A stretch of 64,000 nucleotides of DNA from Aplidium turbinatum (lineage: Eukaryota > Chordata > Ascidiacea > Aplousobranchia > Polyclinidae). Positions 14,201-23,900 of the stretch are shown one piece after another. The stretch covers positions 24,416,329 through 24,480,328 of the forward strand of contig OU964922.1 in assembly GCA_918807975.1 (NCBI GenBank), given 5' to 3'. The notes below the pieces were generated by a model. It did no database searches and was not told the DNA's origin. It saw only the letters and a program-made list of their open reading frames with translations. Position 1 is the stretch's first letter, and each line of letters opens with the position of its first letter. Made by a program: the position numbers and the translations under genes.

Positions 14201-16387
14201 ATCTGCCACCGCCCACCGCTTACAATCTTATTTTAATGAATATCTTAGTAACTTATCCCTATCTCTAACTTTTCCAGCTGTACGAAAGACCTTGATTTTC
14301 TAACTGTGAAGCACAGTAATTTTTTTATTTGCTGGTCTAATATATTGGGCGCCCGATTCTAAGCCGGTCGATGTTAGTTTGATGCCCTATGAAGCCACCC
14401 GGGTTGGAACAGTGCTATTCATACAAGCATGCTGCGATTTCTTTTCGGTTTATGATTGTACATATGTACAAGTACTCTAAAGAACGCAAGCTTTAGATCA
14501 AGCTTTTGCAATTTTTTGGTGAAATTCATTAATTTTAATGGCTGTTGCATCTCATAGTCATACCCACTGCAGTAAAACTGTTTTTCAAACACTCTGTCTG
14601 CTTTGTATAGTAATCAATGATAGGCTTAATGATAGAATTTAGGAGCGAAAGTCATGTAAATTATTAATTTTTTTATTCTGTCTGTAATTGTGTGTTTACA
14701 TAATAGTGCCTTCCACGACTTTTCTTCTTTATTATTGTACTATTTTATTGGCTTGAACTGCCAAGAGAGCATCGATTAATAAGCGTTGACAGATGTTTTA
14801 AATATTACGTAACGACTGCCAAGCCGCTATAAACGTCAAACGCAAGTGCCAGGTGTCAGTTTTTGCTGCACAACCTGAATTTTAATGGCATCCCCAGCTC
14901 AATAAATTGCTTTTTAAAATTTTGGCATAAAATTTATCTTGACCTTACGATTTACACGAAGCACCAGTGATCAAATCAGGCAAAGCCAACCACGTAGACA
15001 TGGCGTTGAAATTAATAAAGAGCTGTGTACCGCAATCGCTAAATGGTGTTTTTTTAATACACTGTACTATAAAGGTTTGTTTGTTGCAAAAACATAAAGT
15101 GGTAATATACTTCACTTTCATGAAATGTGCTCTCAGGTAATAAGTATTCTCCTATGGTGAATAATAGTAAACCACGTAGACTTTACTGATGGTCTAGCAA
15201 TGACTTGTCAATACTTTCCAGTTACAAAGGCATCACCAAAGACCACTACCTCGCCCCAGCTGCATTGTCAGACCTGGTCTGGATACTCATCGAGGAAGGG
15301 AGATGCGAAGAAGCATCCGATGTTCTCAAACATATCAGGTTGGTGGCTGCCACATGTAAATGCGTTGCATTAACGTTAACGCAAATGCCTCAAATCTCAT
15401 TGTTTTTATTAGGTAGTTCGTAAGAATCTGCTTTTTATACTGATACACACAGCAAATAGCGAAGCTGGTTACTGATAATGTCAAGGTAATAATGAATCTA
15501 AAACTGTAGCGGTGTGCTATCTGTCCCAAAATAGGTTGTGAAAATGCAATATTTTCCACTAAACAAGGCAAAACTGAAATTGTTCTGAAGGCGCACTCTC
15601 ATTCCCTCAAACCTAAAACTTAGCGTCATCATCTTTTTTCCAGGTTGGGTTTTTGTCTTCCTTTATCTTTTGTACAATAATTATTATAATTTGAAAAATA
15701 TGCTGTAGCGCTGTTAGAGCTAAGTTGTTGCTTCCATATTTTCTTTTAGATCCAAACTGCATCAAAATATAGTTTTTCATACTGACCGAGTTTACAAAAG
15801 TCGATTCATTAGTTAAAAAGACTGTTTGCTGGCGTGGAAAGCCATAAGCTCACCTCTATGTTTTCTACCAGTTGTTACATTAGTTTAAAACCAGGTTAGG
15901 TACATGAAGATGAGGAACTATTGAGCAACATAACTCAAAGGTAACTCAAATTATTTCTCGGTCACGTTATCAGAAAAGAAGAGTTCGAAGATCTCTGTCT
16001 AAGCGGTCGCCTTCTCGGAAGACGTGCTCGTGGCAGACAACGAATGACATTTTTATTTAATTTTCAATAAAATAAATCAATCAGCCAATCAAGAACACTT
16101 TGGGATACTGCACCGCATAGGGAATGCTGACAAAATTACAAACTGAGCATCTAGTTCATCAAAGGCCGCATCGGCTATAATACTGTAGTAGGAGAAGGAG
16201 TAGTAGTTGCATTAATAAAATATATGATGAACGCAAACATAACAAGTTATTTGAACTTGTCCTCTCTTCTTTTATCAGGAAAACTTACTCCCATTATTCC
16301 ATGGAGTCCCGTCTTCAGTTTCGCATGCATGCCGCCCAGTCCTGGCTCAATGAAAGATCCGCAAAGGCTTCTACCTCCAATACATGA
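2087..16387 (+). CDS. TTC39 (A/B/C paralogue unresolved): TTC39-family tetratricopeptide repeat protein (3' ten exons of a longer gene)
   Basis: Ten exons (2087-2245, 4597-4771, 7119-7246, 7512-7651, 12019-12123, 12379-12496, 12831-12951, 13138-13267, 15222-15338, 16279-16387) total 1302 nt, giving 433 codons plus TGA. All nine introns are GT-AG and every phase joins correctly. Recognisable family landmarks in order are ISFIRGALKIRLGYQTY, LSLLPPRILSLLEWIGF, FFHLYAGRLEQLKGNF, CYWELMWCHAFKLNW, KESNWSKCVYTYIRA, RFAGKSIPLEKF and the C-terminal YSMESRLHFRMHAA. TTC39 proteins are cytosolic TPR/IML2-like proteins of about 580-680 aa; vertebrate TTC39B has been linked to lipid metabolism, but the molecular role is poorly known. 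About 150 or more N-terminal residues must lie left of the window. No frameshift or internal stop is seen, so the gene looks functional despite repeat-rich introns. Confidence 0.93.
2246..4596 (+). other. TTC39 intron (2351 bp)
   Basis: Apart from the hammerhead hairpin at 3739-3873 I see no gene or recognisable element here. Reading frames are short and not protein-like. Confidence 0.8.
3739..3873 (+). ncRNA. Type I hammerhead ribozyme in a long hairpin, inside a TTC39 intron
   Basis: The core is complete: CTGATGAG at 3795-3802, stem II GCCCA/TGGGC (3802-3806 with 3813-3817, loop GCCTAA), GAAA at 3818-3821, stem III ACAC/GTGT (3821-3824 with 3825-3828, no loop) and cleavage residue C3829. 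Stem I pairs GCGGTA (3789-3794) with TATCGC (3830-3835), then, across an internal loop (AGTGGT opposite TG), GCAGGAACT (3774-3782) with AGTTCCTGC (3838-3846). Beyond that, ACATGTGTTTCTCGGCAG (3739-3756) is perfectly complementary to 3856-3873. Self-cleavage after 3829 is predicted on the sense strand of the host gene. Hammerheads with a very short stem III and looped stem I are known from Penelope-like elements, retrozymes and some introns. The outer 18-bp inverted repeat could also mark a small mobile element. Confidence 0.85.
4597..4771 (+). CDS. TTC39 exon, 175 nt
   Basis: Acceptor TTCCAG before 4597, donor GTAGCT at 4772. It begins GLSLLPPRILSLLEWIGF and ends NLFLTVHL plus one base. The hydrophobic stretch near the end is the usual family helix. 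Confidence 0.92.
4772..7118 (+). other. TTC39 intron (2347 bp)
   Basis: Holds the SINE copy near 6655-6803. Otherwise I see nothing beyond AT-rich sequence; the open frames at 4848-5404 have no recognisable domain. Confidence 0.7.
6655..6803 (-). repeat. tRNA-derived SINE, copy 1
   Basis: Read on the minus strand it starts with a tRNA-like head containing GGTGGGTGGTGAGAGCC (A-box position) and GCCGGCTCGACACC (B-box position), followed by a body with GGCAAGACACATAATGGCATG. The same arrangement recurs at 61277-61445, so this is a dispersed family. Boundaries are approximate and no flanking duplication was identified. Confidence 0.6.
7119..7246 (+). CDS. TTC39 exon, 128 nt
   Basis: Acceptor TTAACAG before 7119, donor GTGAGT at 7247. 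It encodes the TPR-like stretch with PETEKILREMLKRFPEG and YAGRLEQLKGNFDS, ending at a codon boundary. Confidence 0.93.
7512..7651 (+). CDS. TTC39 exon, 140 nt
   Basis: Acceptor TTAATAG before 7512, donor GTGAGC at 7652. It encodes AITYLEKAVVLQTQW and SHICYWELMWCHAFK, the most diagnostic motif of the family. Confidence 0.94.
8309..8875. mobile_element. hAT-type MITE, 567 bp
   Basis: Ends are CAGGGTTGATC and GATCAACCCTG, flanked by a perfect 8-bp duplication ATTGTACA (8301-8308 and 8876-8883). Subterminal blocks are built from repeated GGTTTAAACC / GGTTAAAACC and TTTTGACCACTTA motifs in both orientations. No transposase remains. The 8-bp target duplication and CAGGG end fit the hAT superfamily. 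Confidence 0.9.
9690..9762. repeat. Partial copy of the 10.2-kb inverted-repeat element
   Basis: The segment around CTCTCAAGTACTTGTAGCTCC resembles one arm of the inverted repeat at 10163-10560 (CTCTCAAGCACATATAGCTCC). Only about 70 bp is shared. Confidence 0.5.
10163..10560. repeat. Foldback/MITE-like inverted repeat, about 400 bp
   Basis: The left arm (about 10163-10325) and right arm (about 10380-10560) are reverse complements, for example AAGATTCAAAGAAAATGA against TCATTTTCTTTGAATCTT and ATATGCATAAATCAACAA against its mate. The loop of about 55 bp is itself partly self-complementary. The 83-codon frame across the right arm is incidental. Confidence 0.75.
10952..11045. repeat. Minisatellite, 33-bp unit, about 2.8 copies
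   Basis: Three successive units begin ATGCGAGTGAAGAG, ATGCGAGTGGAGAA and CGCGAGTGGAGAA and end near TTTCAAGTAC, TTTGAAATAC and TTCCAAGTAC. Confidence 0.75.
12019..12123 (+). CDS. TTC39 exon, 105 nt
   Basis: Acceptor TTGACAG before 12019, donor GTTGGT at 12124. It continues the split Lys codon and encodes KESNWSKCVYTYIRASFL through IDNLM. Confidence 0.9.
12379..12496 (+). CDS. TTC39 exon, 118 nt
   Basis: Acceptor CTTTTTAG before 12379 after a T-rich tract, donor GTGAGG at 12497. It encodes EVPKLKQRFAGKSIPLEKF, then ARKSRKYFEQG and LMLPAH. Confidence 0.92.
12831..12951 (+). CDS. TTC39 exon, 121 nt
   Basis: Acceptor TACGTCAG before 12831, donor GTATGT at 12952. It starts EMLYCWNGLLMLKGNAELRE, equivalent to the EMMYVWNGF block of vertebrate paralogues. 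Confidence 0.92.
13138..13267 (+). CDS. TTC39 exon, 130 nt
   Basis: Acceptor TTCGCAG before 13138, donor GTAAGC at 13268. It encodes DDHCLLQLLKGTLLRYSSQL and KKAELCFNDV, a C-terminal TPR. Confidence 0.92.
13268..15221 (+). other. TTC39 intron (1954 bp)
   Basis: At about 14094-14225 there is a GC-richer stretch starting in a CTT-repeat (TTCTTCTTCTTCCTG) and ending near GCCACCGCCCACCGC that looks like the end of a dispersed repeat, but I cannot assign it. The rest shows nothing recognisable. Confidence 0.5.
15222..15338 (+). CDS. TTC39 exon, 117 nt
   Basis: Acceptor TTTCCAG before 15222, donor GTTGGT at 15339. It encodes YKGITKDHYLAPAALSDLVW and EEGRCEEASDVLKHI. Confidence 0.92.
15957..16062 (+). 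mobile_element. LINE reverse-transcriptase C-terminal remnant
   Basis: In the last TTC39 intron the + strand reads LGHVIRKEEFEDLCLSGR followed by GRRARGRQRMTF. This is the tail of non-LTR retrotransposon ORF2 proteins (typical form GHVIR...EGKRxRGRQRxT). About 35 codons remain with no stop. The subfamily cannot be told from so little. Confidence 0.75.
16279..16387 (+). CDS. TTC39 terminal exon, 109 nt including TGA
   Basis: Acceptor TTTATCAG before 16279. It encodes KTYSHYSMESRLHFRMHAAQ and SWLNERSAKASTSNT, then TGA at 16385-16387. The YSMESRLHFR ending is typical of the family and sets the frame of the whole model. Confidence 0.92.
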
Positions 16388-17718
16388 GTTTTGACATTTT
16401 TTTTATTTCTTTTTTTAGTTATCTTTTTATTGTAATTTATGAGTACGATGATTATGATTATCTTGCAAACAAATGCATTCTGTTGTGTTTATTTTGTTTT
16501 AAGTTTTGTTAAGGTGACGTTGTATGACCATATACTGACTTTTAAGAGAGTCTCACAAGATATCATGTGATCATGTAATCTTTTTCTTACCTCACTCGAA
16601 ATTGTTCTCGAATATCTATCGATGACGTTTGTGTACTGTACAAGACAGACGTCGTCAATGAGCAGCTGTACGTTGTCTTTTTTCGTGCTGTTTCAGAGAT
16701 AAACACTTTTTTATTCAATAGACGCATGAAGTCCGTATGCCTTCTGCATCATCGATTGAAAACTCTTCTGATGAAGAAGTAAATTATATCATCATCAACA
16801 TTTCATAAATGGGTTCCCTAACAAAGAAGGTCAACCTTTTGCGCAAAACATACCAATTAAAATAACAGAAAATCTAAACATTTTCAACAACATGCTTTAC
16901 CAGTCAGGTTCATTGGCTTTCTTCAGGGTGTGAACTGTGAAATAACTAAATTGTGGCATACAATAAAAAATTATTATTGATTTGTTTTCTGAGCTATCCT
17001 GCAATCCTGTAGTGTATAGGCGTAGAGCACCTAAAATCGTAGTTTTCGAAGTCATAATCTATTTTAATCCAATGTCGAACAATTATTACGAAGCTTGTCC
17101 CTGTGCCATCCTGTATTTCGAATCAACGTTGTTATAATGACAAAGATGTTTTCATGTTGCAAAAAAAATTGTACATACTTCTGCTTCATAATTCATATCC
17201 AAACAACCAAAATGCCACAAAACTTGCAAAATCAATTCGCTTCAATAACGACAATGCTGAAAAACATTATTATTACGAAAAAATGCACTGTTTGTTCACA
17301 AAGAATTCTGACATACTTCAACAGGTTGAATGCACACATAAGAGATTCCACCCTTATCGTATAATGTTGAGTGGTTAACTTCAAGGACAGGTTACCATTT
17401 AAGCGCATTCAAACTATGACGCTACGGTGACGACTTTGTTTTCAACTCATCTCACAATTGTCAATTTGTCAGTCCAGCACTCATGTGATTTCACAGTCTT
17501 CCTTTCTCAGCTCCTTTTTGCTTTTCAGTTTGCAATTTCACACCCGGTTAGGCGGTTACTTTCCATTATGCCAAGAGCCTGTAATATTTTAAACTTTAGA
17601 TACTCCATCAATTTTAAGGAGCTTAAAAAATTGTCAAAAATACTGCAAAGTGTAGTTCGTGTGGAATTGTATTGATTGCATCTCAGATAATGGTGACATA
17701 GATTTTTACCCACAGTAT
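16388..17718. other. TTC39 3' UTR and downstream spacer
   Basis: No gene is seen. The region is AT-rich with T tracts. AATAAA at 16962-16967 is the clearest polyadenylation-signal candidate, 575 bp after the stop. The overlapping frames at 17095-17378 are not protein-like. Confidence 0.45.
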
Positions 17719-18085
17719 TTAACCTTTTGCGGTCCAATTTTTTTTTCCGGTTTTGGTCCGTACAGGTCCAATTTTCTTTTTTGCTTTTTTCCGATAGATT
17801 TCAGTATGCCTATTGCAGATTTAAACTTTTTTCCAAGAAAAAATGAAAAAAACACCTTTTTGTCCATAAAAATTTGCCCCAGTTTAGCAGAAAAACAGGT
17901 TTTTTCTCGTTATAACGCATGCTTGACACACTCTTTACAAGATAAATGTGAATCCTCTTGACATTGCCTCGCTCATATTTACATAAAAACATGCAGTAGA
18001 TGCATGTAGCAATGTTTTTTTTTAATGTAACAATAACGAACGGTGCAATAAAGATCACACAAAACAGTAATTTTCAACAAAATGT

Positions 18086-19852
18086 TTAGGGTTTGTAATT
18101 TTCCAGCGTGTGATACTTTTCGAAGCATTCTCCTGGGTGGAAACCAGGTTTTCTTGTGCAAGTTTTACAGAAAAATAGTGTTGTTTTTCTGCTTTCTTTG
18201 GTTGAGCAAACCATGCAGATTCTGTTATGTCCACGTGGCCGTTTGGATACGAAATGTGGCCTTTTGTTCAGTCGTTCGCTTGCATCGCTGGTACTTGGTC
18301 TTCCTCGGTGTGGATTGCGTCGGATATCTCCAACAAGCTGCACAATCAGTTTTTTCCTGAATTGCAGATGTCTTGCTCTGGGAAGACCATTCACCTCTTT
18401 GAAGAGCAAATACGAATTCACAATACACACCTCTACAAGCCAAAAGAAAAGCTTCCTCCACCACCTTAGAGTTTTTCGGGTGAAAGAATATGAAGAACAA
18501 TAATGATCTGAACGATCAACAGCACCCATGTTGGAGGTGTAATCACTGATGACTACAGGCTTTTGCACATCTTCTTCTCTACCTTTTACCCATCTGTGAT
18601 GCAGAGAGGTATCTGCATTATGCCATGTACTTAGCATGAGAATCAGTCGTCTGTCCTGCCAAGCCAGACTCATCATATCATCTTGATGCCTGTAGACTTT
18701 TATGTCACCGTTCCTCAGACGTAATCTCTTTATTTCTTCAGGCAATCCAACTCTGTTTTTTTGAATTGTCCCTGTGAGATGAACCTGTCGCTCTTGTAGC
18801 TGTGCAGCCAGAATGCAGCTTGTGTAGAATCGATCGGTGTAAACATGATACCCTGCTCCTTGAGCTTTGTTGAGAATTTGGTCTACCAAATGTACCACTA
18901 TTCGTGTCGTGAAAGGCATCCAAGGATATGGCAAGCTATCAGTGGTTGGCCTGCCAAGGTAAGGTTCAAAAGAGGAAATGTACCCATTTGCACTATCCGA
19001 TAGAACGTAAATGCGCAATCCCCATTTTGTGGGCTTTTGTGGGTTATATGTTTTGAAAGAAATCCTTCCCCTGAAGCCAACAGTGCTCTCATCAACGGCA
19101 ACATTTTGCCCTGGTGTATAATTTTCCAAGCATTTTTTCTGTACATAATCGACAACATTACTGATTTTGCTGCCACGAGTAACAGGTCCCACAGTTGGCT
19201 GAGGTGATCGTACATGCAACATCCAATGAATCTGCAGAAATCTTCTTCGCGAGAAAACATCAAGAAAAAAAGGACAGTATTCTGTCCACTCTCTACTAAA
19301 GTAGTCTTTTACATTACTTTTTTCTGTCAAGGCCACTTTCAATACCACTCCAAGATAAGCTTTCAGCTCTGTCAAGGACACATCTTTCCAGTTATACCAA
19401 ACTGAACAGTTACTGAAAACTTTTCCTCTCAAACGAATTGTTGCATATGCATTAGTTGCTGTGACCATTTGCATGAGCAATTCATCTGTCATAAAGCTCT
19501 GGAAGAATTCTAACTCTGTCTCTGGTGCTGATGGCAAAGTTGCTCCAACACTTTGAGCCGTGAAAGGACAGTGAGGCAGATCTCCATCATTAGGAAGCCA
19601 TGCTCTCCATCCATTACTAGTCGTTCCACCACGGTCAAGAGATACCGGTATATTTACATCATCAACATCCATGTCAGAATCAGAAAGGTCTTCCTCATCG
19701 TCACTCATTTCTAAATCTGTATCGTTGAAATCGCTTTCTTCTCCATCATTCGAATCTGAGTAATCAGAAAGCACTTCCACAACATCATCAGCATAGTAGC
19801 CTCGCTGAGTCATTTTAGGCCTACTGGTGGCTAGCCGAACAGCAATAAACAA
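18086..19852 (-). CDS. piggyBac transposase, 588 aa, intact
   Basis: One uninterrupted frame. Residues about 21-67 are very acidic (DD/E/S-rich), as in many piggyBac N-termini. The catalytic aspartates sit in VAVDES (about D254), VYTDRFYTS (about D340) and GAVDRSD (about D446), the expected DDD spacing with WWRKLFFWL after the third. The C-terminal cysteine-rich domain has CMVC, FCKTC, then GECFEKYH (about 546-581). The enzyme cuts at TTAA and excises precisely. A second in-frame ATG at codon 14 (MTQRGYY) could be the true start. Length matches the family's usual 560-620 aa. No stop or frameshift is present, so recent activity is plausible. Confidence 0.95.
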   Translation of the reverse strand: MFIAVRLATSRPKMTQRGYYADDVVEVLSDYSDSNDGEESDFNDTDLEMSDDEEDLSDSDMDVDDVNIPVSLDRGGTTSNGWRAWLPNDGDLPHCPFTAQSVGATLPSAPETELEFFQSFMTDELLMQMVTATNAYATIRLRGKVFSNCSVWYNWKDVSLTELKAYLGVVLKVALTEKSNVKDYFSREWTEYCPFFLDVFSRRRFLQIHWMLHVRSPQPTVGPVTRGSKISNVVDYVQKKCLENYTPGQNVAVDESTVGFRGRISFKTYNPQKPTKWGLRIYVLSDSANGYISSFEPYLGRPTTDSLPYPWMPFTTRIVVHLVDQILNKAQGAGYHVYTDRFYTSCILAAQLQERQVHLTGTIQKNRVGLPEEIKRLRLRNGDIKVYRHQDDMMSLAWQDRRLILMLSTWHNADTSLHHRWVKGREEDVQKPVVISDYTSNMGAVDRSDHYCSSYSFTRKTLRWWRKLFFWLVEVCIVNSYLLFKEVNGLPRARHLQFRKKLIVQLVGDIRRNPHRGRPSTSDASERLNKRPHFVSKRPRGHNRICMVCSTKESRKTTLFFCKTCTRKPGFHPGECFEKYHTLENYKP

Positions 19853-20116
19853 ACGTTGTTAGACCTACAAAAGAAGCATAGTAATGCGAGTATGAACACA
19901 TGAAAATGCTAAGAAATGCAATGCATATGAATTCTGCCCTAATTAGCTGATGAAAACAAAAACTTGTATTTTGGAAATTTTTTTAGTCCTGGGCAAAGAT
20001 CAAAACTCTAACCTTACTCCTAACTATAACCCTTACCCAATCCTAACTCTGGCAACACCTGATTTTAACCATGACAACAAGAGTGTAAACATAGCCACTT
20101 CCCATAAAATAAAATG

Positions 20117-20462
20117 CCAGAAAAATAATAACAGAAACAAGCTGAAGTCCTAGATCAGTCCAGCTAAGTCTCTCCTTTCTTTGCTAAACAACCCTCAACT
20201 AGTTGCAACAAGATACATAACCACTCGGCCACTGCTGGCGACAAAATAGGGCGCTATTTTGATTGTTGCCCCAGCCCTGCTGGTACAGTACCAGCACGGC
20301 ACGAGTAGGGTTAGTTTAGTGTTAGTTACTAACCTCAACTCTAAACTAACGTATTTATACCAGAAAAATAATAACAGAAACAAGCTGAAGTCCTAGATCA
20401 GTCCAGCTAAGTCTATCCTTGCTTTGCTAAATAACCCGCAACTAGTTGCAATAAGAGACGTA
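20117..20462. repeat. Direct repeat pair and palindrome in the piggyBac 5' region
   Basis: About 100 bp starting CCAGAAAAATAATAACAGAA occurs at 20117-20216 and again at 20360-20462 with a few changes. Between them GCTGGTACAGTACCAGC (20279-20295) is a near-perfect palindrome. They lie upstream of the transposase start and may be subterminal binding or promoter sequence. Confidence 0.7.
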
Positions 20463-20738
20463 AAAAAATGGTGACCTCATTTCTCGTAGCATTCTAGAAT
20501 GTAAGTGCTCTAATCTAAAATCGATAAAAAATCTTTTTTCGCAAAACAAGCATCCCACAGACATATTTGGACCTTGTTGAGCAGTGATATGTAGACATCA
20601 TCCCAGGAATGGCGTTGGACCATATTACATAATTTTATTTTGCATCCCAGGGAAGTTCTTGGACCGCAAAAGGTTAACATTATAGCTTTGGTAGAGAGAT
20701 ACTTTTTTAAAACCATAGACAGATAATTGATAACAGCT

Positions 20739-20968
20739 TGTTGTAACCGTTATTTGGTTTTATTAAACTTAAAACTCGAATCTGCAAAATAAATAATCAT
20801 TCTATAACACAACTCAAGTTAACAGCAGACCAGCTAAATCAACACCCTTCACTCCAACTTGCACAAACTAAAACTGCGAACAGGCATACAATTTCACCAA
20901 CAGTGAATCAACACGTCGGCTTCAGGCACTAGCTTTAGGCATCAGAGCACTTGTTCAATTACAGCTCA
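20739..20968 (-). repeat. 3' LTR of the Ty3-type element (230 bp)
   Basis: On the + strand it runs from TGTTGTAACCGTTATTTGG to TTACAGCTCA and matches the sequence starting at 24741. Confidence 0.9.
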
Positions 20969-23900
20969 TTCTCCCCCATATAAAATTGAACAACACCAAA
21001 AGTTGAAAAAAACAAAGAGAACAATTGGAACTTAAAATTGCAATTGAAGGTACACCGTTATTACAACATCTAATGTTTGCATGTGCCATAGCATGAAGTT
21101 GAACACAAATTGTATCAAACGTAAGGCACAGCACCGTAGTAATCAACAGGTTTGCGTCTCCGTTTAGAGCGGCGCAGCTTTGGAGTGACAACGCTATTCT
21201 CATTAGTTTCGCTTGGTCCATCATCAGGCTGCATCGTTTCTGAAGACGACGGCTCGGAAGTGTTACTTTCTCGAGGTACGATGGACAAGAATTCTGGAGT
21301 AGCAGCAGCAGGTTCGGCGAAAGATTCGTTTTCAGAATTACACGCCAGATTTACAGCAGCGTCGTCGGCAGACCTGCTGCATGGTGAGAGATCTCTAATA
21401 GACACGGTGGTTTCATGTCCATTGCTTAAACGAACGTGAACATAACCTGGGTTTGCTTCAAGCAGTTCCACTTCGTCCACTAAAGGATCATTCTTATTAC
21501 GCACGTGTCTTTTGACGTAAATTGGACCTGGTTTAAGCCACCACGGAATAGTAGTTCTGTTGACCGAGCGTCGAGCATGCTGGAAGAATCGTTGATGTGG
21601 TATGCAGTTGATCGACGTGCATAATAATGAACGGATTGAATGCAGGGCATCTGTCAAAACGTCTTCCCAATGGGAAGGTGGCAACTGACGAGATTTTAAC
21701 GCACATTGGACCGCCTTCCATATAATTCCATTGTATCTTTCACACTGTCCATTTCCTCTGGGATTGTAGCTGGTCGTTCGACTGGCAGCTACCCCATGAG
21801 AGTGCAGCCAAGATTTTAATTCTTGAGATTGAAAGGAAGACCAGCGATCGGAGTGCATATATGAACACATTTCAAAAGTAGCAAACAGTTCCGTTAAACA
21901 CTTGATTACTGTTGTTGGCGTCATGTCGGCACATGGGAAAGCAAATGGAAATCGGGAATATTTATCGACGATGGTCAAAATATATTTATTTTTCGTTGCG
22001 TTGAGAAGAGGTCCTTTAAAATCCAAGTTGAGTCTTTCGAAAACTTGGGTAGCCTTTATTAATTGAGATTGGTCCGATCTGACAAAGCGTGGTTTGACTT
22101 CAGCACATACGGAGCACTTGGAAACCATGTCTCGTATTTCTGCTACGGAATAAGGAAGATTCTTGTTTCGCACGAAGTGAGTCATTCTAGTAATGCCGGG
22201 ATGACACCGAGCAACATGAAGCTCATGTGCAAGATCGTGTAACTAAATTGAGAGAGTTCAATTCGCCATCTAGTTATCTTCGTTTTTTATTTTACTTGCG
22301 TGTTTGACGTCGAACATATACGATACGCTCTTTTGGTCTGTGATTAATGTGAAGTGACGTCCGATTAATAGGTGTCTCTATTTGCGCAAAGCCTCCACGA
22401 TGGCATATGCCTCCTTCTCCACAGCAGAATGACGCTGTTCACAGTGTTCACCCGTCGACAAGGTTCGTGAGTGAAAGGCAACTGGGCGTCCATCTTGATT
22501 AAGAGTCGCAGCAATAGCAAAATTGGAAGTGTCAGTTTCCACGGTCAAGGGTAGGGAGTTGTCGATAGGATGCCACGAAGCTGTAGCCAGCACTGACTTG
22601 ATTTCTTGAATGGCTTGATTGGCGCTTTCTGGCAGAGGCACTGAAGCTTTGATAAGCGGATGTATTCTGTCCGAATAGTTAGGAATCCAGCGTGCATAAT
22701 AAGCAAATAGTCCAACCAGGCGCTGGAGCTCTTTGTGCGTTTTGGGTACTGGTAAATCGAGAAGTGGTTGCACTCTGTCTGGATCTGGTTTGATTGACTG
22801 ATGTTCGATTTGATTTCCTAATAAAGAAACCTTTGATTAAGAGTGCTGTGTCTTCTTCTCGTTTATAGTTAAGTTGGCTTTCGACGCGGCTTTAAAAAAT
22901 TCTTCCAAGTTCCGATCGTGATCAGCTTGGTTCTCCCCAGCAATCGTAATGTCATCGAGGTAAGGAAAGCAGCCCTTTAAATTGTTGCTTTTGATGAACC
23001 AGTCAATGACTCGTTGAAATTCAAGAACGGCATTGGTTAAATCGAACGGCAACCATCGCCATTGATACAAGCCAGAGCCCGCCTGGAAAGTGGTGTATTC
23101 TTTATCCTTCGGATCAAGTTCGATCTGGTGGTAAGCGGACTTTAGGTTGACAGTGGTAAATACTCTATTTTTAGAAAGTTCGGTCACAATGTCTTCGATT
23201 AGTAGTAATGGATATGCATCAAGCTGAGTGAAACGGTTAATAGTTCTGCTGTAATCCATGACCAATTGACCATGCGCCTTTTTCCTGATTGCTCGTTTTT
23301 GACAACCAAAACCTGAGCCCTCCACGGAGAATTGCTGGGTTCAATCATGCCGTCTTGTAGCAAGCGTTGTGTTTCTTCATGAATATAATCTGTGTCTTGT
23401 TTGGAGTATAGTCTGGCCTTATCAGCAATAGGATGGCAATCTTGTGTTAAATGGTTGAAGGGCTTAGGGTGAAGCGAATCCATTTTTTGTAAGGCGTTAA
23501 GAGTCAGCACAGGACGATGTCTATTGAATTTAAATACAACGCTTTCGTGTTCTTTAAAGATTTTCTCTCCGATTATTGCATTCGTGGCCAAATTGTCTAA
23601 AATGTTGAAGGAAACATTCGAATGTTCATTTTTGTTTACGATCAAGGAAGCAAAGCATTGCCCTAAGATTGGCAAACGAACAGCTATTTCGGCTAACATT
23701 ACTTCGCCCAATGTTTGATGAATTTTTAAGGAATGTTGATCGACAAATCTTTTGGTAACGTAGCAATCTGATGACCCCGTGTCCATCAATGATTTTGCAG
23801 TAAAACCGTCAATTAAAACATCACAAAAAACGTTGTTATTGTTTTGCGTTGCTGAAAGATTAGCTGCAGATAGTACTGAGCTTTGGATAGTGTTCAATTT

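Larger units (their letters stand above)
17723..20673 (-). mobile_element. Complete piggyBac transposon, 2951 bp
   Basis: Flanked by TTAA on both sides (17719-17722 and 20674-20677), the defining piggyBac target site. The terminal inverted repeat CCTTTTGCGGTCCAA matches over 15 bp, with further GGTCCAA copies just inside the left end. The transposase gene fills the left two thirds on the minus strand. The right portion (about 19,860-20,670) is noncoding and carries a 100-bp direct repeat and a small palindrome. Excision would leave a single TTAA in ordinary flanking DNA. It has all visible parts of an autonomous element. Confidence 0.95.

Noticed and set aside
16962-16967. AATAAA as a firm TTC39 poly(A) signal
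   Set aside because: It is the clearest candidate but 575 bp from the stop and without a supporting downstream element, so it is mentioned only in the flank entry.
19990-20340. Interstitial telomere-like repeat
   Set aside because: Phrases such as CTAACTATAACCCTTACCC look telomeric but no regular unit is maintained; it is noncoding piggyBac sequence.
23524-23718. Plus-strand frames antisense to the Ty3-type, hAT, piggyBac and BEL/Pao genes
   Set aside because: They are shadows of well-supported minus-strand coding regions and show no domains.
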